A stretch of DNA of 64,000 nucleotides from NCBI GenBank assembly GCA_028819475.1, contig JAPPLJ010000039.1:1-64000 (forward strand), written 5' to 3'. The position numbers were made by a program, and so were the translations under genes. Position 1 is the stretch's first letter. Each line of letters starts with the position of its first letter. The notes beneath the pieces were generated by a model. That model was not told where the DNA came from, searched no databases, and was given only the letters and a program-made list of their open reading frames with translations. Positions 16,214-26,127 of the stretch are shown piece after piece. Origin of the DNA: Rhodospirillaceae bacterium. GTDB taxonomy: Bacteria > Pseudomonadota > Alphaproteobacteria > Bin65.

Positions 16214-17788
16214 ATGACCGAAACCGCCGACCGCCGCCCCAACATCCTGTTCATCACGTCGGACCAGCAGCGCGGCGATTGCTACGGTTTCGAGGGGCGC
16301 CGGATCAAGACTCCGCACCTCGACCGGCTGGCCGCCGAGGGCACGCGTTTTGGCGCCTGCATCACGCCGAACGTGGTCTGCCAGCCATCGCGCGCGTCGA
16401 TCCTGACCGGGCTGCTGCCGATGACCCACGGCGTGCACGACAACGGCATCTCCCTCGACCCTGAGATCGGCGAGGCGGGTTTCGCCGGCGCTCTTTCCGC
16501 CGCCGGCTATCGCACGGGTTTCGTCGGCAAGGCGCATTTTGCGACCTACAGCACCTTCGCGCCGACCGGCAGGCCGGAATGCATCGAGAGTTCGAAGGAC
16601 TACGGCCCCGACTGGACCGGCCCCTATATGGGCTTCGAGCATGTCGAGCTGATGCTCGTGGGCCACAACTGGTTTCCCGTCCGCAAGCCGCCCCAGGGGC
16701 TGCACTACGAGCGCTGGTACCACGCCGACGGACGGGGCGACGAGAAAACCGACCTGTACTGGGGCGATTTCCGGGAGACCGGCGGGCTCGCCGCCCAGAC
16801 CTGGAATTCGAAACTGCCCGAGGCCTGGCACAACAGCGCCTGGGTCGGCGACCGCACCATTGACTTTATCCGGCAGGGAAACGAAACGCCCTGGTGCGTC
16901 TGGGCCAGTTTCCCGGACCCGCACCATCCGTTCGACGCACCGGAGCCCTGGTGCACCCTGCACCACCCCGACGACGTGGACCTGCCGGCGCACCGGACCC
17001 GCGATTTCGACCGGCGGCCCTGGTGGCACCGGGAAATCGTCGAGAAGAAGATCGAGGGCGAATTCGCGGAGCTCCGCGCGCAGTACAGCCGGATCCCGTT
17101 CCAGAGCGACCGGCAGCTCCGCCATCTGATCGCCAACTATTACGGCCAGATCTCCCTGATCGACCATCATGTCGGCCGCATCCTGATCGCCCTTGCCGAG
17201 AGCGGCCAGGCGGACAACACCATCGTCGTCTACTCGTCGGACCACGGCGACTGGCTGGGCGACCACGGACTGATCCTGAAAGGCCCGATGCACTACGAAG
17301 GATTGCTGCGCGTCGGGCTGATCCTGCGCGGCCCGGGCGTCCCGGCCGGCCGAGTCGTCGGCGACCCGGTCTCGACCATCGATCTGCCTGCCACATTCCT
17401 GGACTGGGCAGGCGCGGACTGGGCGGGCGCGACCGGCCTCAACGCCCGCCACTCGACAAGCCTGCGCCCATTGATCGAGGTCGCCGGGGAGAACGGCGGG
17501 CGCACCGGTGCGGGCCGGGACTATGCCTATAACGAATGGGAACTGCATCCGAACCGGGCCGGCGTGCAGCTTTCCCTGCGCTGCGTCCGCACGAAGACCC
17601 ACAAGCTGACCTGGGAGGCCCTGTCCGATTCTGGCGAACTCTACGACCTGGCGAACGATCCGCAGGAAATGGACAACCGCTGGAACGACCCGGGCGCCGA
17701 AAAGGTCCAGCGCGAGCTCATGGACATGATCCGCGCAAGGCCCGACGACATGATACCCGCGCTAAACGAGCCGGACGGGGCGGCGTGA
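16214..17788 (+). CDS. Sulfatase
   Basis: 524 aa, second sulfatase of the pair. The modified cysteine is Cys56 in VVCQPSRASILTG (C-x-P-S-R). Metal-binding segments are FITSDQQRGD at the N-terminus and SSDHGDWLGDHG in the second half. No signal peptide. Sequence resemblance to the neighbour at 13892 is limited to the core motifs, so the two probably have different substrates. It is convergent with the TRAP large permease gene, the stop codons being 12 bp apart with no visible terminator between them. Confidence 0.9.
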   Translation: MTETADRRPNILFITSDQQRGDCYGFEGRRIKTPHLDRLAAEGTRFGACITPNVVCQPSRASILTGLLPMTHGVHDNGISLDPEIGEAGFAGALSAAGYRTGFVGKAHFATYSTFAPTGRPECIESSKDYGPDWTGPYMGFEHVELMLVGHNWFPVRKPPQGLHYERWYHADGRGDEKTDLYWGDFRETGGLAAQTWNSKLPEAWHNSAWVGDRTIDFIRQGNETPWCVWASFPDPHHPFDAPEPWCTLHHPDDVDLPAHRTRDFDRRPWWHREIVEKKIEGEFAELRAQYSRIPFQSDRQLRHLIANYYGQISLIDHHVGRILIALAESGQADNTIVVYSSDHGDWLGDHGLILKGPMHYEGLLRVGLILRGPGVPAGRVVGDPVSTIDLPATFLDWAGADWAGATGLNARHSTSLRPLIEVAGENGGRTGAGRDYAYNEWELHPNRAGVQLSLRCVRTKTHKLTWEALSDSGELYDLANDPQEMDNRWNDPGAEKVQRELMDMIRARPDDMIPALNEPDGAA

Positions 17789-17800
17789 GGGGACCGCCCC

Positions 17801-19207
17801 CTACCCTCCCAGCCAGGGCAGCCACACCGCGAGCGCGGGGAAGATCACGATCAGCAGGGTGAGCAGCAGGGCGCAGCCCATGAAGGGCAGCGCGGCGAGG
17901 CAGATTTCGCCGAAGCGGGTGCCGGGCGGCGCGACGCCCTGCATGACGAACAGCAAGAGGCCGAAGGGCGGCGTCGTGAAGCTGATCTCCATCGCCAGCA
18001 GCATGATGACCCCGAACCAGATCAGCTTGACTTCCGGCGCCAGCCCGAATTCCAGCCCCTGCACGATCGGGAAGAAGATCGGCACCGTCAGCAGCATCAT
18101 GGCAAGCTGGTCCATGAACATGCCGAGCAGCAGCAGGATGCCGAACATCATCAGCAGCATGACATAGGGCGAGACGTCGAAACCCGCGACCCACTCGATC
18201 AGCGCCGCGCTCGAGCCCGAGGCCGCCAGCACGTTGGAGAACAGGGACGAGCCGAACAGGATCATCAGCGCAATCACCGTCACCCGCCCGGCGCCCCAGA
18301 GCGATTTCCACATCGCCACCGCGAAGTGCGGCCCGAAGGCGAGCGCCTGCCGAAAATCTCCGCGCAGCAACGGCACCGCGAACAGGTAGCCGACCGCCAG
18401 CAGGATGACGCCGACCGAGCCGTAGGCGGCCGCCTCAGACGGCGTCGCCACCCCGCCCATGATCAGGACGATGACGAAACCGATGATCGAGATCATCGGC
18501 AGCACATCCAGCAGAAAGAGCAGGATGCGCTGGCTGACCGGCACCGTCTCGACATCGTAGAACGGCGCGGCTTCGGGATCGAGCGTCGCCCGGATGAAGA
18601 TCAGGATCGCATAGAACACGGCGAGCAGGAGGCCGGGCACGACGCCGGCGATCAGCAGCTTGCCGATATCGATCTCCGCCAGCGTGCCAAGCAGCACCGC
18701 GAGCGCCGACGGCGGGATCAGCATGGCGAGGCCGCCGGTGCCCAGGATCGGGCCGATCGACATGCTCTTCTTGTAGCCGCGCCGGGCCATCTCCGGCACC
18801 ATCAGCGTGCCGAGCAGGGCGGTCGAGCCCATCGATGAGCCGGAAAGCGTGGCGAAGGCCGTGCCGCCCGCCACGGTGACGTAGGACAGGCGCGCCGGCA
18901 CCCGGCCCATCAGCTTCTCGACGGCGTTGAACATCCGGTTGGCTAGGCCGGTATGGAAGAACAGCTCGCCCATGAGCAGAAACATCGGAATCGGCACGAT
19001 GGCGAAAATCGCCATATTGCCGAACGCGTTGTCGACATGCTGGCCGATGGCCGACTGGACCCGGGTATCGAAATCGCCGAACCGGCCGAAGATGAAGAAG
19101 GCGGCAACCGTATTGACCGCGATGAAGGCGATACCGACCGGCAGGCCGGCGAACATCAGGAACAGGATGGAGCCGAACAGCGCCAGAAGGATCCAGTACC
19201 ACTCCAT
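17801..19207 (-). CDS. TRAP transporter large permease (DctM)
   Basis: 468 aa, strongly hydrophobic along its length with about 12 or more membrane segments, including the family blocks GLPVGIAF and IPMFLLMGELFFHTG. It forms the ion-coupled transport channel together with the small permease. Its ATG (19207) immediately follows the TAG stop of the small permease with no gap, so the two are surely translated together. Part of the reverse-strand TRAP operon dctP-dctQ-dctM under a GntR-type regulator gene. Confidence 0.93.
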   Translation of the reverse strand: MEWYWILLALFGSILFLMFAGLPVGIAFIAVNTVAAFFIFGRFGDFDTRVQSAIGQHVDNAFGNMAIFAIVPIPMFLLMGELFFHTGLANRMFNAVEKLMGRVPARLSYVTVAGGTAFATLSGSSMGSTALLGTLMVPEMARRGYKKSMSIGPILGTGGLAMLIPPSALAVLLGTLAEIDIGKLLIAGVVPGLLLAVFYAILIFIRATLDPEAAPFYDVETVPVSQRILLFLLDVLPMISIIGFVIVLIMGGVATPSEAAAYGSVGVILLAVGYLFAVPLLRGDFRQALAFGPHFAVAMWKSLWGAGRVTVIALMILFGSSLFSNVLAASGSSAALIEWVAGFDVSPYVMLLMMFGILLLLGMFMDQLAMMLLTVPIFFPIVQGLEFGLAPEVKLIWFGVIMLLAMEISFTTPPFGLLLFVMQGVAPPGTRFGEICLAALPFMGCALLLTLLIVIFPALAVWLPWLGG

Positions 19208-19780
19208 CTAGCGGGCTTCCGTCAGGCCGCGCCGGGTTTCCTCGAGCTCCACCCGGTCGCTGCCGACGCCGGCTTCGCCGCTGTGCATGGTGTTCCGGCC
19301 GAAGACGAAGCGGACAAACTCGACCGCCATGAACAGGAAGCCGACCGGATAGGCGACGGTAACCGTCCACAGCCGCATACCGCGATCGTCGCGGAGTTCG
19401 TCGAAGGCGAGCGGGTCTTCGACATGCTCGATGAAAATGCCCCAGGTGTACCAGACCCAGACGAGGCAGATCGCAGCGCACAGGGCGGCGATGCCGCGGG
19501 ACAGGACCTTTCGGCTGCGCTCGGGGACGGCCGCGGTCAGCAGTTCGATATAGACATGGCCCCGGGTCCGAACGAGCCAGGGAGACCCCAGAAAAAGGAT
19601 GTAAAGAAATCCGTACTCGATCAGCGTGAAGACGAACTGGTTGTAGGCCCAGCCCGCAGTGCGGAAGATCGTCATGTAGACGATCGCCAGCATGATGAAG
19701 CCGATGTAGAGCGCGGCCAGCGCCATCATGGACCACAGCAGGCCGGCCCAGGCTCTATCGACGGCGCGCAGGAAGGTCAT
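19208..19780 (-). CDS. TRAP transporter small permease (DctQ)
   Basis: 190 aa with four predicted membrane helices and the family segment VRTRGHVYIELL. Met at 19780 (MTFLRAVDRAWAG) is chosen over the upstream in-frame position 19822, which adds a hydrophilic non-conserved stretch. It works with DctM as the membrane part of a tripartite ATP-independent periplasmic transporter. The gap of about 170 bp to the binding-protein gene upstream shows no clear terminator. Confidence 0.9.
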   Translation of the reverse strand: MTFLRAVDRAWAGLLWSMMALAALYIGFIMLAIVYMTIFRTAGWAYNQFVFTLIEYGFLYILFLGSPWLVRTRGHVYIELLTAAVPERSRKVLSRGIAALCAAICLVWVWYTWGIFIEHVEDPLAFDELRDDRGMRLWTVTVAYPVGFLFMAVEFVRFVFGRNTMHSGEAGVGSDRVELEETRRGLTEAR

Positions 19781-19952
19781 CGGGTTCCCACAGCGCGAAA
19801 GGTGGCGGCCGGCGCCGCACACACGGGCGGGAAGACTGCCGCGCAGCGGCGGCGCAGCGGCAAGGAAGCGGCGGCGGTCCGATTGCCGGCGCCGCCGTCC
19901 CCTGCCATCGGACAGTGCCCCCTAATTCGGGGAATCGGTTATCCGGGCCGGT

Positions 19953-20963
19953 CTATTGCTGCTGCCAGAGCTTTCGCAGCTTTGCGACATGGCCGGTCGG
20001 GCGCTTCGCCTTCTTCAGGCGATCGACCATGCGCGCATAGGCCGAATCGATCGCCAGCTTCGAATAGACCGCGGCCGCCGGTACGGCGTGGAACTTCATG
20101 CCTTCGTTGGCAAGCGTCGCCCGCTCCTTCTTCGCTTCCTCGAGAAGAACCTTGCGCACCGCCAGCTCGTTGGCGATCACCATGTCCTGGATCAGCTTTT
20201 GGAGGCCGGCGTCAAGGCTGGTCCACTTCTTCAGGTTCATGAACCAACCCATATCGGTGTGATAGAATTCCGGCTCCACCGCATGGCGCAGGAACTTGTC
20301 CCATTTCATGCCTTTCAGGCCGATGGTGGCCCAGGCGGCGGCGTTCACCACGCCTTTCTCCAATGCGGAGTAGACCTGCGTTGCCGGCAACGGATGGGTC
20401 GTCGCGTCCATGGCGCGGAAAAACGCGCCGTAGATCGGGTTGTCGCGCAGCTTCACGCCGGCAAGGTCCAGCATGCCCTTGTTGTCGAATTTGGGTGCTT
20501 TCTCCATGTAAATGCGAAAGCGCCCGCCCGAAGACGTCCAGCCGAGATTCTTCACGCCGAAATACTTTTGCTGAATCTCGTCCAGCATGGCGAGGCCGCC
20601 ATTGGCGCGAACGGTCGCCGGGTCGGAGGCGGACGTCGACACCGCCTCGTTCTCCGGCACCGCGCGGGCGAAGAAGGCGTAGGGCGTGCACATCAGATCG
20701 ACCCGGCCCTTGCGGACGGCGGGCGGCTGCTGGAACATCTTGATCGAGTTGAACGGCAGCGCATTGATCGCAAGCTTGCCTTTGGCCGCCTTGGTGATGT
20801 CGGCGGCGAGTTGCTTGCACTGCTTGGTGTAGATAAGGAAATCCGGGAACGGATAGACCAGATTCAGTTTCACCTGGGCAGACGCTCCGGTCGCGCCGGC
20901 TGAAAGCATGGCCGTCATTCCGGCAACGGCCAGAAGCGCTCCGGTGGAGTTGGTTCTCGGCAT
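19953..20963 (-). CDS. TRAP transporter solute-binding protein (DctP)
   Basis: 336 aa with an N-terminal Sec signal peptide (hydrophobic core TGALLAVAGMTAMLSAGATG, cleavage after ASA). The DctP fold core includes GRFRIYMEKAP and LRDNPIYGAFFRAM, which correspond to the ligand-contacting region of the family. The ATG at 20963 has GGGAGGAG upstream. The longer open frame to 21017 is not needed. The ligand is probably a carboxylate, as for most of the family, but is not identifiable. Confidence 0.92.
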   Translation of the reverse strand: MPRTNSTGALLAVAGMTAMLSAGATGASAQVKLNLVYPFPDFLIYTKQCKQLAADITKAAKGKLAINALPFNSIKMFQQPPAVRKGRVDLMCTPYAFFARAVPENEAVSTSASDPATVRANGGLAMLDEIQQKYFGVKNLGWTSSGGRFRIYMEKAPKFDNKGMLDLAGVKLRDNPIYGAFFRAMDATTHPLPATQVYSALEKGVVNAAAWATIGLKGMKWDKFLRHAVEPEFYHTDMGWFMNLKKWTSLDAGLQKLIQDMVIANELAVRKVLLEEAKKERATLANEGMKFHAVPAAAVYSKLAIDSAYARMVDRLKKAKRPTGHVAKLRKLWQQQ

Positions 20964-21124
20964 GATCGGACTCCTCCCTTTCCGGTTGGTGCCCGCAATC
21001 ATCCCACAGCAAGACAATGCGGAACAAGGCGCTTCGGCAACGAAGGCGCATAGCGGAAACGGCGCCGCGGCCCTCGGGAGTCTGTCAGCGAATCTGGAAG
21101 AAGAGCAGTAGTACTGGAAGAAGA

Positions 21125-21817
21125 TCAGTAGTAGACGTCCGGCGCGTCGTCGACCTTGTATTGCTGCATCGCAGCCAGCAGCGTGTTCTTGGTCGTCGTG
21201 AGCAGCGCGCGCATCGCCTTGGCGGCCGCCTCGGCGTCGCGCAGCCGCACCGCCTCCAGGATCTGCTCCTGCGCCGAAATCAGGACCGTGCGGGTCTTCC
21301 AGTCGTCGAAGGTCTCGCTGCGGACGAACTGGACATGGCCTTCAACCTGGGAAATCGCCGCGGCCAGGCGGCGGTTTCCGGCCATCGCAAACAGCCGGCT
21401 GCGGAAATCCTGGCTCGCCTGCACGAAGGCGATGTTGTCGGAATCGATCAGGCACTGCTTCTCGGTCTGGATCGCGACATGCATGCCCGTTACGCCCTCG
21501 TGATAGGCGTTGCGGGCCGCCAGGCCGGCGGCATAGGGCTCGAGCAGATAGCGCAGTTCGAAGATGTCGTTGAGATCGTCGACCTGCAGATCGGGCACCT
21601 TGAACCCGCCGTGCGGCATCGACGACAGCAAGCCCTCCCGGCTGAGCAGGCCCAGCGCCTCGCGCACCGGGGTTCGCGATACGCCCAGCGCCTCGGCAAT
21701 GCCGATCTCGGTCAGGCGCTGGTTCGGGCGGTATTCGCCGGCGCGCAGCGCCGTCCGCAGGCGCTCGTACACCTGCTGGCGCAATGATTGCGGTCGTTGC
21801 AGAGCTTCGATCGACAT
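21125..21817 (-). CDS. GntR family transcriptional regulator (FCD type)
   Basis: 230 aa. N-terminal winged helix: LRQQVYERLRTALRAGEYRPNQRLTEIGIAEALGVSRTPVREAL, the classic GntR/FadR helix-turn-helix. The C-terminal all-helical FCD ligand-binding domain is recognised from its helix pattern. It lies just upstream of the TRAP operon on the same strand and divergent from an MFS gene, so it could control either. A candidate operator overlaps the bases upstream of its start. Confidence 0.9.
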   Translation of the reverse strand: MSIEALQRPQSLRQQVYERLRTALRAGEYRPNQRLTEIGIAEALGVSRTPVREALGLLSREGLLSSMPHGGFKVPDLQVDDLNDIFELRYLLEPYAAGLAARNAYHEGVTGMHVAIQTEKQCLIDSDNIAFVQASQDFRSRLFAMAGNRRLAAAISQVEGHVQFVRSETFDDWKTRTVLISAQEQILEAVRLRDAEAAAKAMRALLTTTKNTLLAAMQQYKVDDAPDVYY

Positions 21818-21822
21818 CTATT

Positions 21823-21835
21823 GAATACAGTATCC
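21823..21835. promoter_or_regulatory. Candidate GntR-type operator
   Basis: GAATACAGTATCC is an imperfect dyad centred on CAG, directly upstream of the GntR gene start and within the divergent gap to the MFS gene. FCD-type GntR proteins commonly bind short ATAC/GTAT dyads, which is the only reason for the call. Confidence 0.35.
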
Positions 21836-22103
21836 TTAACGTCGATTCGTCAACGGGTAATTTGATTTTTCCCTTTTTGTTCATGATTTATTGCCAAAAT
21901 TGCCCACCATGTGGATGAAACTGGGGAAAAACAAAACCGATTAAGCGGCCGAGCCGGGCCGCTTCCGGGCGACCATGCGCCGACAGGGACAGGACCATGC
22001 GCCCGCCGGGACAACACGGAGAATTGTCCGCTGCCGGTTCGCAGCTATGTAGCGCGCAGGCGGCCGACATCCGCGGCGGCGTTGCGTATCGAGTGGAGAT
22101 ATC

Positions 22104-23327
22104 TTGCCGAAATTCGCCCCCCTTACCGTTCCGCTGTGGCTGCTGATCACCTGCGGCTGCCTGATCGGCGCGATCAGCTTCGGTTCGCGCGCCGGCATGG
22201 GCCTGTACATGAACGACATCAGCGTGTCGTTCTTCGACAACCAGACCGCGATCCTCAGCCTGTCGCTGGCGATTCAGCACCTGGTCTGGGGCGCCGCGGC
22301 GCCGTTTGCGGGAACCTTCGCCGACAAGTACGGCGCCGGAAAATCGCTTGCGCTCGGCACGATCGTCTACGCCGCAGGCCTGGCGCTGATTCCGCATTCC
22401 ACGGCGCCGATCGCGATGCATGTCACGGCTGGCGTGCTGATCGGCGTCGGCGTCGCCTTCGCCTCCTTCACCATCGTCGTTGCCACATTCGGACGCAAGG
22501 TTACCCCTGAAAGACGCTCGCTCGCCTTCGGCGTCGGCATCGCCTCGGGTTCGGTCGGCCAGCTCGTGCTGGTTCCGCTCGCCGCCTATCTGATCGACGC
22601 CTATGGCTGGCAGACTTCGCTCTACATCCTGGCATGCCTTCTGCTGGCCATCGTGCCCTTGACCCTCGCCGTGACCGGCAAGGGCGCGCCGGAAGCCGGC
22701 CAGCCGGACCAGACCGCCCGCGAGGCGTTTGCCGAAGCCTTGGGCTATCGCAGCTATCTGCTGCTGTGCGCCGGGTTCTTCGTCTGCGGATTTCACGTCG
22801 CGTTCATACAGTCCCACCTGCCCAAGCATCTCCAGGATGCCGACCTGCCCCTGTGGGTGGGCGGCGTGTCCCTGAGCCTGATCGCCGCCTTCAACCTGAT
22901 CGGAACCTTCGGCGCCGGATGGCTGGGCGGCAAGTTCAGCAAGCGCGGTACGCTCTCCGCCATCTATTTCCTGCGCGCCGCCGTGATCGCCGTCTTTATC
23001 CTGACGCCGCTTTCGGTCTGGTCGGTCTATATTTTCTCCGCCTTCCTCGGCCTGCTCTGGCTGTCGACCGTGCCGCTGACCACGGGCCTGGTCGCGCAGT
23101 TCTTCGGCATGCAATACATGTCCGGGCTGTTCGGAGTCGTGTTCTTCGGCCACCAGATCGGCGGATTCCTGGGCGTTTACCTGGGCGGCATCCTCTACGA
23201 TGCCTCCGGCAGCTATGAGGTCGTCTGGTGGATGGGTGTGGCGCTCGGCGTTCTCGCCGCCCTGATCCACCTGCCGATCAAGGAGGCGCCGGTGCCGCGA
23301 CCGACCGTGGCGACCGCTGCTTCCTAG
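22104..23327 (+). CDS. MFS transporter
   Basis: 407 aa with about 12 hydrophobic helices. The loop after the second helix carries the MFS signature (GTFADKYGAGKSLALG), and the halves are linked by a hydrophilic loop around residues 195-215. The start is a TTG at 22104, with GTGGAGA about six bases upstream. There is no in-frame ATG before residue 32, so the TTG is the only start that keeps helix 1 complete. The family resembles the oxalate/formate and monocarboxylate carriers, substrate unknown. Divergent from the GntR regulator, which may control it. Confidence 0.88.
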   Translation: MPKFAPLTVPLWLLITCGCLIGAISFGSRAGMGLYMNDISVSFFDNQTAILSLSLAIQHLVWGAAAPFAGTFADKYGAGKSLALGTIVYAAGLALIPHSTAPIAMHVTAGVLIGVGVAFASFTIVVATFGRKVTPERRSLAFGVGIASGSVGQLVLVPLAAYLIDAYGWQTSLYILACLLLAIVPLTLAVTGKGAPEAGQPDQTAREAFAEALGYRSYLLLCAGFFVCGFHVAFIQSHLPKHLQDADLPLWVGGVSLSLIAAFNLIGTFGAGWLGGKFSKRGTLSAIYFLRAAVIAVFILTPLSVWSVYIFSAFLGLLWLSTVPLTTGLVAQFFGMQYMSGLFGVVFFGHQIGGFLGVYLGGILYDASGSYEVVWWMGVALGVLAALIHLPIKEAPVPRPTVATAAS

Positions 23328-23365
23328 CTAGCACGACGACCGCAACGAGACCGCGACACCGAAAG

Positions 23366-23392
23366 AAAAACCCCGGTTCCGAAGAACCGGGG
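23366..23392 (-). terminator. Rho-independent terminator with UUCG tetraloop
   Basis: On the reverse strand, CCCCGGTTC pairs with GAACCGGGG across a TTCG loop (stem 23371-23392) and is followed by TTTTTCTTTC. It lies 27 bp after the stop of the Liv-type binding-protein gene and also serves as the boundary to the convergent MFS gene. Confidence 0.9.
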
Positions 23393-23418
23393 CTCGATAA
23401 TTCCGGGTGGGCTGGCAG

Positions 23419-24630
23419 CTACTTCGCCGGTCCGAGATCGACGGCCTTTCCGCCCTTGACCTCCCACTGGTTGTACGAGCCGGCGACGTCGCCGTCCTTG
23501 TCGAAATCGATGTCGCCAGTGGCGCCGGCATAATCGATGTCCTTGCCGGCCTTGATGGCCGCGAGCGCTTCCTTCCACTGGCCGGGCAGGATCTTCATGC
23601 CCTTGCCGTTGCCGACGGCGCGCAGGGCGTCGCGCACCTTGGTGCCGTCGGTCGAGCCGGCCTTGGCGATTGCAAGCGCGAGAACGAAGGCTGCGTCATA
23701 GGTCTGCGGCACGAACAGCCCGCCAGCGCTCTTGGGATACGCTTTCTTCATCGCGGCGTTGAATGCGTCGAGCGCCGGGCCGGACGGCGAAGACGGGCGC
23801 GTGTAGAACAGGCCCTCGAGATTCTTGATCCCGACGGTCTTCCACATTTTCGCGTCATAGATCGCTTCCGGGCCGATGAACTTGCCGAACAGGCCGCCTT
23901 CCAGGGACTGGCGGATGATGACCGGGGCCGAGGATTGCGGATAGCCCACCAGCACGAGATGCTTGGCCCCGCCCTTGCTCAGCGTCGCCAGTTCGGACCG
24001 GTAGGAGCTCTTCTTGTCCTCATGCGCCTGATCGCCGGCAATCGTTCCGCCGCCCTTCTTGAATTCGCTGCGGAAATTGTCGGCCAGCCCCTTGCCGTAG
24101 TCGTTCTTCACATAGGTAAGAGCGACCTTCTTGATGCCGCGGGCCAGGACGGCGCGCGCCAGGACCTTGCCCTGGAAGCTGTCCGACGGCGCGACGCGGA
24201 AGATGAAGTCCTTGTCCTTCAGCGTGGTGATCGCCGGCGAGGTCGAGGCCGGCGAGATCATCACGACGCCGGCAGGAACCGCCGCGGCATTGGCTGCGCC
24301 GATGGTCGCGCCGGAGCACAGGGCGCCGACGATGCCGGCGACATTTTCGACATTCACCAGCTTGTTGGCGGCGCCGACCGAGCTCTGCGGATCGCATTTC
24401 GAGTCGCCGAGCACCATGCTCAGCTTGCCGCCCAGGATGCCGCCCTGGTCGTTGACATGTTTCACCGCCAGGCGTGCGGCGTCGATGATCGGCGGGACCG
24501 CGCCCTGGATCGGGCCGGTGATGCCGCCGAGAAAGCCGATCTTGGCGCCGGCCGCCATTGCCGGAGCCGCGAGGACTGCCGCTGCGACGCCTGCCAGCAC
24601 CAGGCTCCGGCCTGTCTGCTTGATCGTCAT
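23419..24630 (-). CDS. Branched-chain amino acid-type ABC substrate-binding protein
   Basis: 403 aa, periplasmic binding protein of the LivJ/type-I fold. The Sec signal peptide (SLVLAGVAAAVLAAPAMA) is followed by KIGFLGGITGPIQGAVPPIIDAARLAVKHVN, the usual N-lobe start. ATG 24630 has GGGAGGA upstream. No permease or ATPase genes are adjacent, so it is an orphan receptor that must share a membrane complex encoded elsewhere. It ends at a strong terminator. Ligand unknown. Confidence 0.9.
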   Translation of the reverse strand: MTIKQTGRSLVLAGVAAAVLAAPAMAAGAKIGFLGGITGPIQGAVPPIIDAARLAVKHVNDQGGILGGKLSMVLGDSKCDPQSSVGAANKLVNVENVAGIVGALCSGATIGAANAAAVPAGVVMISPASTSPAITTLKDKDFIFRVAPSDSFQGKVLARAVLARGIKKVALTYVKNDYGKGLADNFRSEFKKGGGTIAGDQAHEDKKSSYRSELATLSKGGAKHLVLVGYPQSSAPVIIRQSLEGGLFGKFIGPEAIYDAKMWKTVGIKNLEGLFYTRPSSPSGPALDAFNAAMKKAYPKSAGGLFVPQTYDAAFVLALAIAKAGSTDGTKVRDALRAVGNGKGMKILPGQWKEALAAIKAGKDIDYAGATGDIDFDKDGDVAGSYNQWEVKGGKAVDLGPAK

Positions 24631-24874
24631 ATCGTTTCCTCCCATTCGGAGATTTTCTCTAAGGATCCGCACGGCGGACCCGACCGGGCCTTGCGCCGGC
24701 CGCCGCCGCACCTGCCGGCACTCTTACCGGGAATGGCGCGCGCACGCAATTGCATGTCCGCATTGGATGTCCGCTCCTGGGCGTCCGTAAATTGCCGGAG
24801 TCGCGCCGGCTGCGGATCAGGCGGAATCGGTCTGCCGGTTTGCCGCAGCGCAACGGCGCGAAACCGTCCGGGAC

Positions 24875-25240
24875 CTACAGTCGGCGGGAAGCTTGCTCCT
24901 GCAGGTTCAAAGAGGCAAACGCGTCGTTCTTCGTTGCGAAAAACGTCCCGATCTTGTCCATCCCGGTCAACTCGAAGACGCCGCGGATATGATCCGCGAC
25001 ACAGCAGAAAACCAGCCTGGCGTCGCGTTCCTGAAGAAACCTGGCCGTCACCAGATGGGCGCGCAGGCCCTCGCTGCCTATGTAGACCAGCCGCTCCATG
25101 TTGACGATGACCGCGCGGTCGCTCTCTTCGATCCCGGATTTCATCGCGTCCAGAAACCGGCCGAAATTTGCGCTGTCGATGCGTCCTTCGACGTGGACGG
25201 CAAGAACATTGCCGAACCGCTCGGTCGTGACGTTCAACAT
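24875..25240 (-). CDS. STAS domain protein (anti-sigma factor antagonist-like)
   Basis: 121 aa, a single STAS domain. The phospho-acceptor region reads VNMERLVYIGSEGLRAHL. The serine of the GSxGL motif is kept, while the usual aspartate three to four residues ahead is Asn/Glu. Such proteins are phosphorylated by a HPK-type anti-sigma kinase and act in partner-switching. No kinase or sigma factor gene is nearby, so the pathway is open. It stands alone, 244 bp upstream of the Liv-type gene on the same strand. Confidence 0.85.
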   Translation of the reverse strand: MLNVTTERFGNVLAVHVEGRIDSANFGRFLDAMKSGIEESDRAVIVNMERLVYIGSEGLRAHLVTARFLQERDARLVFCCVADHIRGVFELTGMDKIGTFFATKNDAFASLNLQEQASRRL

Positions 25241-25512
25241 CCTTCCGCTATCCCGATGACTTCTGCGCGCTTCATCGGACGTAAGGCTCGCGGCTTAGGA
25301 CAGAGGCGCTCCGCAACCGGCCGGCTGCGGCGTGGCGAATCTCCTGTACGTTTCGCGATTTCGTCCGGCTCTTCCGGCCGGACGCCATGCCCGTTGTCAC
25401 CCACCAATCCTATCAAGGAGCCGGGATCGAAACAATGGCTTGCCCCGGCCGGATTCATTCCGGGCGGCGAAACGGCGAGGGGCCGGATCTCGGGAAGGCG
25501 AAGGGCGGCGGA

Positions 25513-25971
25513 TCAATCTTTCAGCGGCGAGGCCGTTCGCGCCAGGGCCGACGACAGATCGTCCAGGTCCAGTTCGGCAAAGCGCGCGGTCAGCAGTTGT
25601 TGCATGTCCGCGACAACCTCGGCCGCCTCGGCGGCGCAGGCCGCGCCGGTATCGGTAAGGTGCAGCCTGACCCGGCGCCGGTCGTGCGGGTCCGGCGCGC
25701 GATAGACCAGATTCTCGCTGACCAGCCGGTCCGCTATCCGGGTGAGAGTCGGCCCGCCGATGACCAGGGCCTCCGACAGTTCGGTCATGCTCAGCCCGCC
25801 GGCGGCGCTCCCGGTCGCGTTCAGGGCGTGCAGGACCCGCATTTCATCGACCTGAACCCCCAGGGGCTTCAGCCGAATCCCGAGGGTGCTGCTGACCTGG
25901 GCGCTGGCCCGCAGGATCAGTTCCGTCAGGGTCTCCGGAGCCGGATTGGCGCTGTCGGGCGGGCGGTCCAT
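25513..25971 (-). CDS. MarR family transcriptional regulator
   Basis: 152 aa, normal MarR length. The helix-turn-helix is in GGLSMTELSEALVIGGPTLTRIADRLVSENLV and the wing in RAPDPHDRRRVRLHLTDTG. It is divergent from the AmiC-like gene that opens the amide/urea-type operon, so it is the obvious candidate regulator of that operon. An AT-rich dyad (25993-26017) lies in the shared upstream region. Confidence 0.88.
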   Translation of the reverse strand: MDRPPDSANPAPETLTELILRASAQVSSTLGIRLKPLGVQVDEMRVLHALNATGSAAGGLSMTELSEALVIGGPTLTRIADRLVSENLVYRAPDPHDRRRVRLHLTDTGAACAAEAAEVVADMQQLLTARFAELDLDDLSSALARTASPLKD

Positions 25972-25992
25972 GCGTAAATCGTTGCCTTTTTA

Positions 25993-26017
25993 ATATTTTA
26001 CATTTCAAGGAAAATAT
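25993..26017. promoter_or_regulatory. AT-rich dyad, candidate MarR operator
   Basis: ATATTTT (25993-25999) and AAAATAT (26011-26017) are 7-bp inverted arms with an 11-bp spacer. They lie in a conspicuously AT-rich island between the divergent MarR gene and the AmiC-like gene. Position and symmetry suggest an operator or promoter region. Confidence 0.4.
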
Positions 26018-26127
26018 GGTTGCATCGCGAAGAGATCAAGCAAAAAGGCCCGACGGGTTTTCGCCGAGGCGGCCGGGCGCGCCGACATGGCGGACAGGGC
26101 CGAAAGCTGCAGGGAGGAACGCACGCC